A DNA stretch of 39,199 bases, from positions 1-39,199 of the forward strand of contig JANWYQ010000031.1 in NCBI GenBank assembly GCA_025055015.1, in the 5' to 3' direction. Under the pieces are notes generated by a model. The model was not told where the DNA came from. It was given only the letters and a program-made list of their open reading frames with translations, and did not search any database. Below, one piece after another: positions 16,681 through 25,540 of this stretch (positions within the stretch are counted from its first letter, which is position 1; every line of letters begins with the position of its first letter). A program made the translations under genes and the position numbers. The DNA is from Caldilineales bacterium (GTDB taxonomy: Bacteria > Chloroflexota > Anaerolineae > JAAEKA01).

Positions 16681-18357
16681 ATGGCAGCCTCCTCCCCACC
16701 TTCCGCTCCAAAGGTGTTGGTCATCGGCCTGGACGGCGCCACCTGGGACATCGCTCGCCCTCTTATGGCCCAGGGCCGTCTTCCGAACCTGGCGCGGTTG
16801 ACGGCTGACGGCGCGGCCGGCCCCCTCGCCTCCACCGTTCCCCCCATCTCTGCGGCCGCGTGGGTCACCTTCCTCACCGGCCAAAACCCCGGCCGCCACG
16901 GCGTCTACCAGTTCCGCAAGATGGACCTGCGGCGGTACGGCGGCTACCGGGACGAGTTTGCGGCCAGCCACGACTACCGCGGCCGCAGCCTGCCGGAGCG
17001 GGTGGGCCAGCACGGCCGTCGGGTGGCCGCCGTCGGCGTGCCCATGACCTACCCTCCGTTCCCGGTCAACGGCTTCCTGGTCAGCGGCTTCCCCCGGCCT
17101 TTCGGCCCCCAGGCGCCTGTCTACCCGCCTGAGATGGCAGCGCGCTTAGGGCGCTGGGACGCCATGCCGGACGCCTTCAACTTCTCCCTCTCGCCGGCCA
17201 AGACCGTGGAAGCCTCTGCCTACTGGACGCGTCGCTACACCGACATTGCCTTGGCCGCCCTGGCGGAGGGGATCTACGACCTGGTGATGGTGGTGTGGAA
17301 CCACACCGACACCATCCCCCACCTCTACTGGCGCTACACCGACCCGACCTTTCCCGCCTACGACCCGCGCGGGGCCCAGCGCTTCGGCCGGGTCATTGCG
17401 CAGCAGTACGAGCTGGCCGACGCCGAGATCGGCCGGCTCCTGGCTGCGCTCCCCGACGACAACACCCTGGTGCTGGCCATGTCCGACCACGGCATGGGGC
17501 CCTTTCCCCATCGCCGCGCGCACCTCAACGTCTGGCTGGCGGAGCACGGCTGGCTGCGCCTACGGCCAGCCGCCGGCCGCCGCCCCCATCCCTTCAATCG
17601 AGCCGTCTCCACCGTGCGGCAGCGCCTGCCCACCCAGTGGCGCCATCGGCTGCGGGATCGCCTGCCGGCCTCGTGGCGGGCGCGCCTCTTCGCCCGCCAG
17701 CTGGACCTGGATCGAGTGGACTGGCTGCGCACCCAGGCCTACCGCCTGGCCGTGTTCCCCACGGTGGAGGGGATCGTGGTCAACCTGCGCGGGCGGCAGG
17801 CGCAAGGCATCGTCTCCCCCGGCGCCGAGTACGAGGCCGTGCGGGACGCCATCCTGGCCGGCCTGGCCGCGCTCCGGGACCCGGACACCGGCCAGCCTAT
17901 CGTGCGCCGCGCCGCCCGCCGCGAGGAGCTCTTCGCCGGCCCCCACCTGGACGAGATCCCCGACATCCTGGTGGAGCTCCGCGATTCCTACACCGGCGGC
18001 CCGGCGCTGAGCGGCCCCCTGGTCACCCCGGTGCCGATGGCGGAGCTGCGCCGCCACAGCGCCACCCATCGGCCGGACGGCCTCTTCGTGCTCCATGGGC
18101 CGGGGGTGCGCCGCGGGGTTTGGGTGGAAGGCGCCTCGATCGCGGACCTGGCGCCCACCTTGTTGCACGCCATGGGCCTGCCCGTGGCCGCCGACATGGA
18201 CGGCCGCGTGCTGCATGAGGCCTTGGAGCCGGCCTGGCAGCGTCCCGTTGTCCTGGCCGAGTACGGCCTGGTCGCCAGCGGCAACGGCCATCGGCTGAGC
18301 GCTGCCGAGGAGGACGCCATTCGGCGCCAGCTGGCCGGCCTCGGCTACCTGTCGTGA
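16681..18357 (+). CDS. Alkaline-phosphatase-superfamily phosphodiesterase/phosphotransferase (type I PDE-like)
   Basis: 558 residues. Seen: VLVIGLDGATWD with metal ligand Asp18; PPISAAAWVTFLTG, where Ser57 occupies the nucleophile position; AMSDHGMGPF and HLNVWL with metal-binding Asp/His; and a late His motif RHSATHRPDGLFVLHGPG. This is the bacterial PDE/nucleotide pyrophosphatase-like branch, often found with glycan clusters, that hydrolyses or transfers phospho-groups. There is no signal peptide or membrane anchor, so it appears cytoplasmic. It is the first gene of a long glycan operon, ending 16 bp before the polymerase gene. The substrate is unknown. Confidence 0.8.
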   Translation: MAASSPPSAPKVLVIGLDGATWDIARPLMAQGRLPNLARLTADGAAGPLASTVPPISAAAWVTFLTGQNPGRHGVYQFRKMDLRRYGGYRDEFAASHDYRGRSLPERVGQHGRRVAAVGVPMTYPPFPVNGFLVSGFPRPFGPQAPVYPPEMAARLGRWDAMPDAFNFSLSPAKTVEASAYWTRRYTDIALAALAEGIYDLVMVVWNHTDTIPHLYWRYTDPTFPAYDPRGAQRFGRVIAQQYELADAEIGRLLAALPDDNTLVLAMSDHGMGPFPHRRAHLNVWLAEHGWLRLRPAAGRRPHPFNRAVSTVRQRLPTQWRHRLRDRLPASWRARLFARQLDLDRVDWLRTQAYRLAVFPTVEGIVVNLRGRQAQGIVSPGAEYEAVRDAILAGLAALRDPDTGQPIVRRAARREELFAGPHLDEIPDILVELRDSYTGGPALSGPLVTPVPMAELRRHSATHRPDGLFVLHGPGVRRGVWVEGASIADLAPTLLHAMGLPVAADMDGRVLHEALEPAWQRPVVLAEYGLVASGNGHRLSAAEEDAIRRQLAGLGYLS

Positions 18358-18373
18358 AACGCCTTCTGTCGCC

Positions 18374-19813
18374 ATGACCATCGGACGCGTCGTCCCGCGT
18401 GAGATCCGCCTCCATCCGGCCTGGCTCCTCGGGCCTCTCGGCCTGCTGGCCAGCGTGGCCGTCGGCCTGGCCCAGGGCTACTTGCAGTCGGCCTACGTGC
18501 CCCTGGCGGTGGTGGGCGGGCTGGCAGCCGCGGGATGGCTGGCGTTGGTGGTTTTTCGGCCGGAGTGGGCGCTGCTGGCCTACGCCTTTGCGGCGGTCAA
18601 CCTCAACGGCGTGGACCTGCCCACGCCCATCGGCGGCCTGCGCCTTAGCCCCGACATCCTGCTCACCTCGGTGCTGATGGTGGGCATGTTGCTGCGTCTC
18701 CTGCTGACGCGACAGGGGCTCAGCCGTCTGCCGATCACCTTTCCCTACCTGGTCTTCCTGGCCGTGCCCTTCATCACCCTGGCCCTCTCCCCGGTGCCGC
18801 TGCAGTCGGTGAAGGGCGCGTTCCGCTTCGTGGGCTACTACGCCCTGATGTGGCTCATCGTGGACGTGGTGCGCACGCCGCCGCAGGCCATGCGCATGGT
18901 GGGCGCCATCCTGGTTTCGCCTGCGATCCCCGTGTTGGTAGGGTTCTACCAGCTGGCCACGGGCGGCGGCCAGGTGATCCGCGCCGGCGAGAGCTTCAAC
19001 CGAGTGTACGGCCTGGCCGGTGGGCCCTTCACCCTGGCCTTCTACCTGGTGCTGGTGATCCCGCTGCTGCTGGTCTTCCTGTTGGAGCGGGACCTGGGCG
19101 ACCAGGGAGAGGCGGACGGCCCGCGGCCTATCTACCGCCGGCGCCGGCTGTTGGCGCTGCTGCTGGTCGGCAGCCTGCTGGGCCTGCTCTTCACCTTCAT
19201 CCGCGGGGCGTGGCTCTCCTTAAGCGTGGTGGTCGTGCTCCTCGGCATCCTGCGCTACCGCCGGTTGCTGTTCCTTTTCCCGGTCTCCGTAGCCGGCCTG
19301 TTGTGGCTTTACGCGCCGGCCCAGGCCCGCCTGGCCGAGACCCTCAGCCCCACCAGCACCTGGTTTGGCCGGCTGCGGCTGTGGAACTTCGCGCTGGAGT
19401 GGATCGCCACCAGCCCCTTGGTCGGCGTGGGCATGAAGGCCTTCGAGTACTACTACGTGCTCCTGGCCGCGCCCATCACCGGCGCCGGCATCCCCCGGCG
19501 GGTGCGCTTCCTGATCGGCCAGCGGCCGCACAACGAGGTGCTGGGCTTTCTGCTGGACGTCGGGATCATCGGCACGGTGGCCATGGTCGCCGTGTTGTTC
19601 ATCGTGGTCCGGCTGGCCGTGCGCGTCTATCGCCGGGCGCCGCAGCCCGCCCTCCGTCTCTTCGCCCTCGGCTTCCTGATGAGCGCGGCCGGCATGTTCA
19701 TCGGCGCCATGGGCGACAACGTCTTCTCGCAGCCCTCGGTGGCCGTCTACTTTTGGATCATGGCCGGGCTGATCATGGCCATCGAGCGGCACATGCTGGC
19801 TCCCACGGCCTGA
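18374..19813 (+). CDS. O-antigen ligase/polymerase-like (Wzy_C family) membrane protein
   Basis: 479 residues with about ten to twelve hydrophobic segments spread over the whole length. The long hydrophilic loop (roughly residues 330-385) contains GQRPHNEVLGFLLDVGIIG. This matches the PHNxxLxxLxxxGxxG signature of the Wzy/WaaL superfamily, whose members polymerise or ligate lipid-linked glycans on the outer face of the membrane. With no LPS expected in this phylum, it is more likely a polysaccharide polymerase or protein/lipid glycan ligase. The exact acceptor cannot be inferred. Confidence 0.85.
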   Translation: MTIGRVVPREIRLHPAWLLGPLGLLASVAVGLAQGYLQSAYVPLAVVGGLAAAGWLALVVFRPEWALLAYAFAAVNLNGVDLPTPIGGLRLSPDILLTSVLMVGMLLRLLLTRQGLSRLPITFPYLVFLAVPFITLALSPVPLQSVKGAFRFVGYYALMWLIVDVVRTPPQAMRMVGAILVSPAIPVLVGFYQLATGGGQVIRAGESFNRVYGLAGGPFTLAFYLVLVIPLLLVFLLERDLGDQGEADGPRPIYRRRRLLALLLVGSLLGLLFTFIRGAWLSLSVVVVLLGILRYRRLLFLFPVSVAGLLWLYAPAQARLAETLSPTSTWFGRLRLWNFALEWIATSPLVGVGMKAFEYYYVLLAAPITGAGIPRRVRFLIGQRPHNEVLGFLLDVGIIGTVAMVAVLFIVVRLAVRVYRRAPQPALRLFALGFLMSAAGMFIGAMGDNVFSQPSVAVYFWIMAGLIMAIERHMLAPTA

Positions 19814-19869
19814 CGCCGACGCACCGGGGACTTGTGCCCTGCGGGCGTCTCGGCTGTCTCGGCGCACCT

Positions 19870-20949
19870 ATGTTGCGCATCCTGATGATTGGGCCGGAGC
19901 CGCACGTGGGCGGCGGCATCTCGGCTGTGGCCGGTGCCCTGCTGGAGTCCGACCTGCCGCAGCGCTGTCGGCTGACCTACCTGGCGGAGGGCGCGCGGCG
20001 TCGTGGCCCTGGCGTCAAGCTGGTCCGCTTTCTGACGGCCCTGGGCGGCCTGGTTCGTCGGCTGGCCCAGGGCCAGGTGGACGTGGTGCACCTGCACGTG
20101 GGCGGCGGCAGCAGCCTCTATCGCCACGCCCTGTATCTGGCCCTGAGCCGGCTGGCCGGCCGGCCGGCCGTGCTGCACTGGCACCTGCCGGCCGAGGCCG
20201 CCTCTGCGGACCAGGGCGGCCGCGTGGCCCGTTGGATGCTCCATCGGGCCGCGGTGGTCATCGCCCTCTCGCCCAGCTGGCAGGCTGCGCTCGCCGACCT
20301 GGCAGGTCGGGATCGGGTCGTCCTCCTGCCCAACCCGGTGGACTGCGCCGCCATCCGGCCCCCGGCCGACCCGACCGCGCGCAGCGAGGCCACGGTGCTC
20401 TTCTTGGGTGACTTCTCCGCCCGCAAGGGCGCAGCGGACCTGGTGGCTGCGGCGGCCTTGGTGCTGGCTCAACGTCCTGATGCCCGCTTCGTGCTCTGCG
20501 GCGGCCGGCCGCCGCCGGCGCTGCAGCAGCGGGCGGCGGCCCTGGGCCCGGCCGTGTCCTTCCCCGGTGTGGTTCAGGGCGATGCCAAGCGAGGGCTGCT
20601 GCAGGAGGCCGCCGTGCTGGCCCTGCCCTCCTACGCCGAGGGGCTGCCGGTAGCCCTGCTGGAGGCCATGGCCGCCGGCCTGCCGGTGGTCGCCACCCCG
20701 GTGGGCGGCATCCCCGACCTGGTGCAGGAGCCCGACCACGGCCTGTTGGTGCCGCCGGGCGACGCGGCGGCCCTGGCTGCGGCCATCCTGCGCCTGTTGG
20801 GCGACGCCGACCTGCGCCGGGCCATAGGCCGACGCAACCGATGGGTGGCGGAGACGCGCTTCGACGTGAAGGTGTACGTGGAGCGGCTGCTGGCGGTGTA
20901 CGAGGGCATGGTGTGGAACTCGTCGCCGCGGGACTTGCGGGTCGGTTGA
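19870..20949 (+). CDS. Glycosyltransferase family 4
   Basis: 359 residues starting MLRILMIGPEPHVGGGISAV, with the N-terminal GGI loop typical of GT-B enzymes. The C-terminal nucleotide-sugar domain has the LFLGDFSARKGAADLV segment and the EX7E signature (YAEGLPVALLEAMAAGLPVVATPVGGIPDL). It transfers a sugar from an NDP-sugar to a lipid-linked intermediate at the cytoplasmic membrane. The frame stays open for 340 codons upstream inside the polymerase gene, but ATG 19870 is where homology-like sequence begins. Linkage and donor are unknown. Confidence 0.9.
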   Translation: MLRILMIGPEPHVGGGISAVAGALLESDLPQRCRLTYLAEGARRRGPGVKLVRFLTALGGLVRRLAQGQVDVVHLHVGGGSSLYRHALYLALSRLAGRPAVLHWHLPAEAASADQGGRVARWMLHRAAVVIALSPSWQAALADLAGRDRVVLLPNPVDCAAIRPPADPTARSEATVLFLGDFSARKGAADLVAAAALVLAQRPDARFVLCGGRPPPALQQRAAALGPAVSFPGVVQGDAKRGLLQEAAVLALPSYAEGLPVALLEAMAAGLPVVATPVGGIPDLVQEPDHGLLVPPGDAAALAAAILRLLGDADLRRAIGRRNRWVAETRFDVKVYVERLLAVYEGMVWNSSPRDLRVG

Positions 20950-21007
20950 GACGGCGCCTTCGACGGCCGGTCGGAGTCGAGCCTTTCGGCGGGTTGGCTC
21001 GCCCAAG

Positions 21008-21068
21008 CCGGCTGAAGCCTCAATTCCTGGGGTGGTGGGCGTCCTTGTCCATCCCCGGCTGAAGCCTC
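21008..21068. repeat. Direct repeat CCGGCTGAAGCCTC in the intergenic region
   Basis: The 14-mer CCGGCTGAAGCCTC occurs at 21008-21021 and again at 21055-21068, with similar flanks (AATTCCTGGGGTG and GATTCCCGATGGTG). GGCT/AGCC within it can form a mini-hairpin. The 161-bp gap holds no other gene or clear promoter. Confidence 0.7.
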
Positions 21069-21110
21069 GATTCCCGATGGTGTGGAGCGGGAACTCCTTG
21101 CCTGGTAGCC

Positions 21111-22598
21111 ATGTTCAACGTCTTGATCTACATCGTAGACGCCTTGCGCGCAGACCACCTGAGCTGCTACGGCTACGGCCGGCCCACCACGCCACACCTG
21201 GACGCGCTGGCGGCCGACCCCCACGCCGCGCGCTTCACCCGCGCCTACAGCACCAGCACCTGGACCAGGCCGGCCGCAGCCTCCATCCTCAGCGGCTGCT
21301 ACCCGCCGGCCCACGCCGTCCGCACCCGCGCCGACCTGTTCACGCGGGCTGTGCCGCGGCTGCCCGCCCTGTTGCAATCAGCCGGCTATCGCACCATGGC
21401 CGTCAGCGCCATCGGCAACGTCTCCTCGGCCCTGGGCTTCGGCATCGGCTTCGACCGCTTCGTGGACCTGTACAAGGACGTCAGCCTGGCCGGCTGCCGC
21501 GCGGTGAGCACTGCGGCCGCGTGGAAGCTCTATTTCGAGACCGACGCCACGGTGGTGCTCCCCCTGGCCGAGGACGTGAACGCTGCAGCCCTGGCATGGC
21601 TGGAGGAACAGCGCGGGAGCAACCGCCCCTGGTTCCTCTTCCTGTGGGCCCTGGATCCCCACGACCCCTATCGCCCGCCGCCGGGCTACGACCGCTGGTC
21701 CGATCCGGCCTACCGCGGGCGCATAGACGGCAGCAGCGAAAGCACCCGTCGGGCCCGCACCCCGGCCGACGTCCAGCGCCTGATAGACCTCTACGACGGC
21801 GAGGTCGCCTACACCGACGAGCAGATCGGCCGTCTGTTGGAGCGGCTGCGCGCGCTGGGGCTGTACGACCAAACGTTGGTGGTGGTGGCCGGCGACCACG
21901 GCGAGGCCTTCGGCGAGCACGGCGACTTCGTCCACGGCCACCTGGCCTACGAGGAGGTGTGGCGGGTGCCGCTGTTGATCAAGTTCCCGCCAGCCCTGCG
22001 GCCGGCGCGCAGCGTCTGCGACTCCCTGGCGCAGCTCACCGACATCGCGCCCACAGTGCTGGACGCGCTAGGCCTAAGTCGGCTGGCCGAGGGCATGCAG
22101 GGCTACAGCCTGGTGTCCCAGGTGCGGCGGCGCAGCCTACCCCCCCGGCCGGCCGTGTACGCCGAGACCCAAGCGTCTCTCAGCAACCACCGTCTGCTGG
22201 CCGTGAGCGACGGCCGTTGGAAGTACCTGCGGGTGGACCCGCCAGGCGACTACACGGCGTCCGCAAAGCCTGCGCCCCTGTCCTGGAGGCAACGTCTGGC
22301 CGGCTACCTGCGCCAGCTCACCAATCGCGCCATGCTAGGCCGCGCCTTGCGCAACCCCATGTTCTACGTGCGCCGCCAGGCGGCCGACAGCGAGCTGTTG
22401 TTCGACCTGGCGGCAGACCCCGGCGAGCAGCAAAACTTGGCGGCCGAGCGCCCCGACGTGGTGCAAGAGATGAACGCCATGCTGGAGGCCTGGCTGGTGG
22501 AGTGTCGGGTCTACGGGAGCCTGTCCGACGTCCACGCTCAGGGGTTGGGCCTGGACGCCGCCACCCGTCAACAGCTGGAGGGGTTGGGCTACCTGTGA
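21111..22598 (+). CDS. Sulfatase-like hydrolase/transferase with Thr in place of the formylglycine Cys
   Basis: 495 residues of the sulfatase branch of the alkaline-phosphatase superfamily. Metal ligands: Asp10 in YIVDALRADHLSCYG and the segment VVVAGDHGEAFGEHG. The active-site loop reads STWTRPAAASILSG; aligned with the sulfatase CxPxR motif, the Cys is Thr52 and the Arg is Ala56. It therefore cannot carry formylglycine. A Thr nucleophile is used by phosphoethanolamine- and phosphoglycerol-type transferases in the superfamily, so it may add or remove a phospho-substituent on the glycan. No membrane anchor is seen. The stop overlaps the next GTG (GTGA). No strong ribosome site. Confidence 0.82.
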   Translation: MFNVLIYIVDALRADHLSCYGYGRPTTPHLDALAADPHAARFTRAYSTSTWTRPAAASILSGCYPPAHAVRTRADLFTRAVPRLPALLQSAGYRTMAVSAIGNVSSALGFGIGFDRFVDLYKDVSLAGCRAVSTAAAWKLYFETDATVVLPLAEDVNAAALAWLEEQRGSNRPWFLFLWALDPHDPYRPPPGYDRWSDPAYRGRIDGSSESTRRARTPADVQRLIDLYDGEVAYTDEQIGRLLERLRALGLYDQTLVVVAGDHGEAFGEHGDFVHGHLAYEEVWRVPLLIKFPPALRPARSVCDSLAQLTDIAPTVLDALGLSRLAEGMQGYSLVSQVRRRSLPPRPAVYAETQASLSNHRLLAVSDGRWKYLRVDPPGDYTASAKPAPLSWRQRLAGYLRQLTNRAMLGRALRNPMFYVRRQAADSELLFDLAADPGEQQNLAAERPDVVQEMNAMLEAWLVECRVYGSLSDVHAQGLGLDAATRQQLEGLGYL

Positions 22599-23287
22599 CG
22601 TCGGCCGCCGTCGAGCTCATCACCGAGGCTTGGGCCCATCGCCATGCGCCGCCCGGCTATCTGCCGATCAAGCGCGGCCTGGACGTAGTCGTCTCCCTGG
22701 CGGTGTTGCTGTGGGGCCTGCCCCTGTGGGTGGCGATCGCCCTGGCCATCAAGCTCACCTCCCCCGGCCCGGTGTTCTACCGCGGGACGGTGATCGGCAA
22801 GGGCGGTCGCCCCTTCCGCTACTACAAGTTCCGCACCATGGTGGCCGACGGCGACAACACGGCCCACCGCCAGTGGCTGGAGCGCTTCGTCAAGGAGGAC
22901 GCCGCCTACGCTCTGGACGCAGCGGGCCGGCCGGTGTTCAAGGTGGTGGCCGACCCGCGGGTGACGCCCGTGGGCCGCTGGCTGCGCCGGCTGAGCCTGG
23001 ACGAGGTGCCGCAGATGATCAACGTGCTGCGGGGCGAGATGAGCCTGGTGGGCCCGCGGCCGCCCGTCCCCTACGAGTACGAGCACTACGACGCTGTGGC
23101 CAAGCAGCGGCTGAGCGTCACCCCCGGCATCACCGGCCTCTACCAGGTCACAGCGCGCAGCCAGGTGGGCTTCAGCCGCATGTTGGCCCTGGACCTGGAG
23201 TACATCCGCCGGCGCTCCCTCTGGCTGGACCTGCGCATCATGCTTAAGACGCCCTGGGTCATGCTCACCGGCAAAGGCGCCGGCTGA
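22595..23287 (+). CDS. Phosphoglycosyl transferase (bacterial sugar transferase, short form)
   Basis: 230 residues, polyprenyl-phosphate sugar-1-phosphate transferase that starts glycan assembly. Seen: [27 protein letters not shown], the re-entrant membrane helix; [15 protein letters not shown]; the catalytic Asp136-Glu137 dyad in [23 protein letters not shown]; and the C-terminal [10 protein letters not shown]. All core motifs are intact. It lacks the N-terminal multi-spanning domain of WbaP-type enzymes, so it resembles PglC-like monotopic enzymes. GTG 22595 overlaps the sulfatase-like stop. Confidence 0.9.
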   Translation: MTSAAVELITEAWAHRHAPPGYLPIKRGLDVVVSLAVLLWGLPLWVAIALAIKLTSPGPVFYRGTVIGKGGRPFRYYKFRTMVADGDNTAHRQWLERFVKEDAAYALDAAGRPVFKVVADPRVTPVGRWLRRLSLDEVPQMINVLRGEMSLVGPRPPVPYEYEHYDAVAKQRLSVTPGITGLYQVTARSQVGFSRMLALDLEYIRRRSLWLDLRIMLKTPWVMLTGKGAG

Positions 23288-23296
23288 GGAAGGGAC

Positions 23297-24496
23297 ATGC
23301 GCATCCTCTACCTCACCCACAACGTGACGTGGAAGGGGGGCGGCGCGTTCTTCCGCGCCTATCACCAGGCTCGCCACCTGGTGCGCCGGGGCCACGCCGT
23401 CACCGTGGTGAGCATCTCGCCGACGGCCCGCTGCCGCTTTCGCCAGCTCCAGGTGGAGGGGGTGACCATCGTCGAGGCGCCGGACCTGTTGCCCGGCCAG
23501 GCCCGCTCCGGGTGGGACCTGTGGGACGCCGCGCAGCGCATCCGCCGGTTTCGGACCGGCCAGTTCGACCTGGTGCACGGCCTGGAGTCGCGGCCGGTGG
23601 TGGCCCTGCCGGCCCTCTGGTTCAAGCGGACGTGGGGCGTGCCGGTGGTGCTGGACTGGGCGGACTGGTATGGCCGCGGAGGGACGGCGGCCGAGCGCAG
23701 CCCCCGGATCCGTTGGTTCATGGAGCCGGTGGAGACCTTCTGCGAGGAGTTCTTCCACCCGCGCGCGGACGCCTGCGTGGCCATGGGGGAGCCCCTGGCC
23801 GAGCGTGCGGTGCGCGTCGGCATCCCTCGCGAGCGGATCCTGAACCTGCTGCACGGCTGCGACCCCGAGGGCCTTGTCCCCTACCCTGTTGACGCGGCGC
23901 GCAGCAGGCTGGCGGGTTTGCCAAACGACGCTTTCGTGTTAGGATATGTGGGTGTCATGCGGCAAACCACGGCCGAGCTGCTCTTTCCAGCGTTTCGGCT
24001 GCTGCGCCGGCGCGCCGGCTGTCCGGTGAAGCTGGTGTGCGCGGGCAACCACAAGCTCAAGGGCTTCTGGGACTACGTGCCGGCCGACTGCGCCGAGGAC
24101 GTGATCGAGACCGGCTGGATCTCCTACGAGGCCTTGAACCTGTACCTGTCGGCCTGCGACGTGACCGTGCTGCCCTTCCGGCGCACCATCGCCACCGACA
24201 ACATCTGGCCGTCCAAGCTCAACGACTACCTGGCCGTGGGCCGGCCCACCGTGGGTACTGCCATGCGCATCCTCCGGCCCCTCTTTGAGCAGCAGGAGAT
24301 CGGCCTGCTGACGGCCGACGAGCCTGAGGCCTTTGCCGAGGGCTGCCTCCGGCTGCTGCACGACCCCGAGGGCCGCCGGCGGATGGGCGAGAACGCGCGG
24401 CGCCTGGCCGAGGGCGAGCTCTCCTGGCCCCGCCTGGTGGACCGCCTAGAGCAGTTCTACGCCGGCCTGCTCGCAGAAGCCAAGAGAGAACCATGA
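23297..24496 (+). CDS. Glycosyltransferase family 4
   Basis: 399 residues with a GT-B architecture. N-terminal MRILYLTHNVTWKGGGAFFRAYHQARHLVRRGHAV is a typical GT4 acceptor-domain opening. The C-terminal domain includes ALNLYLSACDVTVLPFRRTIATDN, WPSKLNDYLAVGRPTV and a closing helix LVDRLEQFYAGL. The usual EX7E is replaced by this PxKLxDYLAxGRP form, seen in several GT4 groups. AGGAAGGGAC precedes the ATG. The stop overlaps the next start (ATGA). Donor and linkage unknown. Confidence 0.85.
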   Translation: MRILYLTHNVTWKGGGAFFRAYHQARHLVRRGHAVTVVSISPTARCRFRQLQVEGVTIVEAPDLLPGQARSGWDLWDAAQRIRRFRTGQFDLVHGLESRPVVALPALWFKRTWGVPVVLDWADWYGRGGTAAERSPRIRWFMEPVETFCEEFFHPRADACVAMGEPLAERAVRVGIPRERILNLLHGCDPEGLVPYPVDAARSRLAGLPNDAFVLGYVGVMRQTTAELLFPAFRLLRRRAGCPVKLVCAGNHKLKGFWDYVPADCAEDVIETGWISYEALNLYLSACDVTVLPFRRTIATDNIWPSKLNDYLAVGRPTVGTAMRILRPLFEQQEIGLLTADEPEAFAEGCLRLLHDPEGRRRMGENARRLAEGELSWPRLVDRLEQFYAGLLAEAKREP

Positions 24497-25536
24497 CGTT
24501 CAACTGGTCCGGCAAGAAAGTTCTGGTCACCGGCGGCGCCTCCTTCATCGGCAGCCACCTGGTGGACGCCTTGGTGCGGCGCGGCGCCCACGTGCGGGTT
24601 GCCGACGACCTCTCTAGCGGCAAGCTGGCCAATCTGGCCCAGTCCCTGGCGCACATCGAGTTCACCCAGGGAGACCTGCGCGACCGCAGCGTGGCCGAGC
24701 GGGCCGTGCGGGGCATGGAGGTCGTCTTCCACCTGGCTGCCTCCCACGGCGGCCGCGGCTACATTGACACCCACCCCGTGGAGTGCTCCACCAACATGGT
24801 GCTGGACGGCACCGTCTTCCACGCGGCCTGGCGCGGCGGCGTGGAGCGTATCTGCTTCGCCAGCTCCGCCTGTGTCTATCCCACCACGCTGCAGGAAGAG
24901 GTGCGCACGGCGCAAAACGGCCCGGTCTACCTGCGCGAGGAGTGGGCCGACCCCTTCGTGCCCGGCCGCGCGCTGGCCGACGGCGAGTACGGCTGGGCCA
25001 AGCTGATGGGCGAGATGACCTTGCGCGCCTACCACCGCCAGTACGGCCTCAAGACCGCCTCCTGCCGTCTCTTCACGGCCTACGGCGAGCGGGAAAACGA
25101 GACCCACGCAGTGATCGCCTTGATCGCCAAGGCCTTCGTGGGCATGGACCCCTACGAGATCTGGGGCACCGGCGAGCAGGACCGCAACTTCACCTACGTG
25201 GCCGACATCGTGGAGGGAATGATCCGCGCCGCGGAGCGCATCGAGGACGGCAGCGCGGTCAACGTCGGCGCGGCGGAACACATCAAGATCAAGGAGGTGG
25301 CGCAGCGCATCTTTGAGATCACAGGCTTTCGGCCGCGCGCGCTGCACTTCGACCTCACCAAGCCGGTGGGCGTCTTCAGTCGCGCCGCAGACCTCACCCG
25401 CGCCCGCGCGCTGCTAGGCTGGGAGCCGAGCACGCCCTTCGACGAGGGTTTGCGCCGCACCATCGAGTGGTACTACGCCACCCACGACCGCGACGAGGTG
25501 GCGCGCACGCTCAGCGTGCGCTTGACGGAGCGCTAA
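24493..25536 (+). CDS. NAD-dependent epimerase, GDP-mannose-3,5-epimerase-like (extended SDR)
   Basis: 347 residues. The Rossmann motif is TGGASFIGSH (second glycine replaced by Ser). Catalytic Tyr166-xxx-Lys170 is in EYGWAK. Several segments resemble plant GDP-mannose 3,5-epimerase: HLAASHGGRGYI, FASSACVYP with Cys127 at the epimerase acid/base position, and WGTGEQDRNFTYV. That enzyme acts on GDP-mannose; next to HddA/GmhA/GmhB the likely substrate here is GDP-mannose or GDP-manno-heptose. Cytoplasmic, overlapping the previous gene by 4 bp. Subfamily assignment is from motif memory, not a search. Confidence 0.75.
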   Translation: MTFNWSGKKVLVTGGASFIGSHLVDALVRRGAHVRVADDLSSGKLANLAQSLAHIEFTQGDLRDRSVAERAVRGMEVVFHLAASHGGRGYIDTHPVECSTNMVLDGTVFHAAWRGGVERICFASSACVYPTTLQEEVRTAQNGPVYLREEWADPFVPGRALADGEYGWAKLMGEMTLRAYHRQYGLKTASCRLFTAYGERENETHAVIALIAKAFVGMDPYEIWGTGEQDRNFTYVADIVEGMIRAAERIEDGSAVNVGAAEHIKIKEVAQRIFEITGFRPRALHFDLTKPVGVFSRAADLTRARALLGWEPSTPFDEGLRRTIEWYYATHDRDEVARTLSVRLTER

Positions 25537-25540
25537 ATCC

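Noticed and set aside
18850-19869. 340 open codons in frame with and upstream of the GT4 start
   Set aside because: It is an alternate frame of the polymerase gene caused by high GC; the sequence is His/Arg/Pro-rich and unlike any protein, whereas the polymerase frame shows clear membrane helices.
21111-22598. Formylglycine-dependent sulfatase
   Set aside because: The CxPxR motif is replaced by Thr-Arg-Pro-Ala-Ala, so the required Cys (or Ser) is absent.
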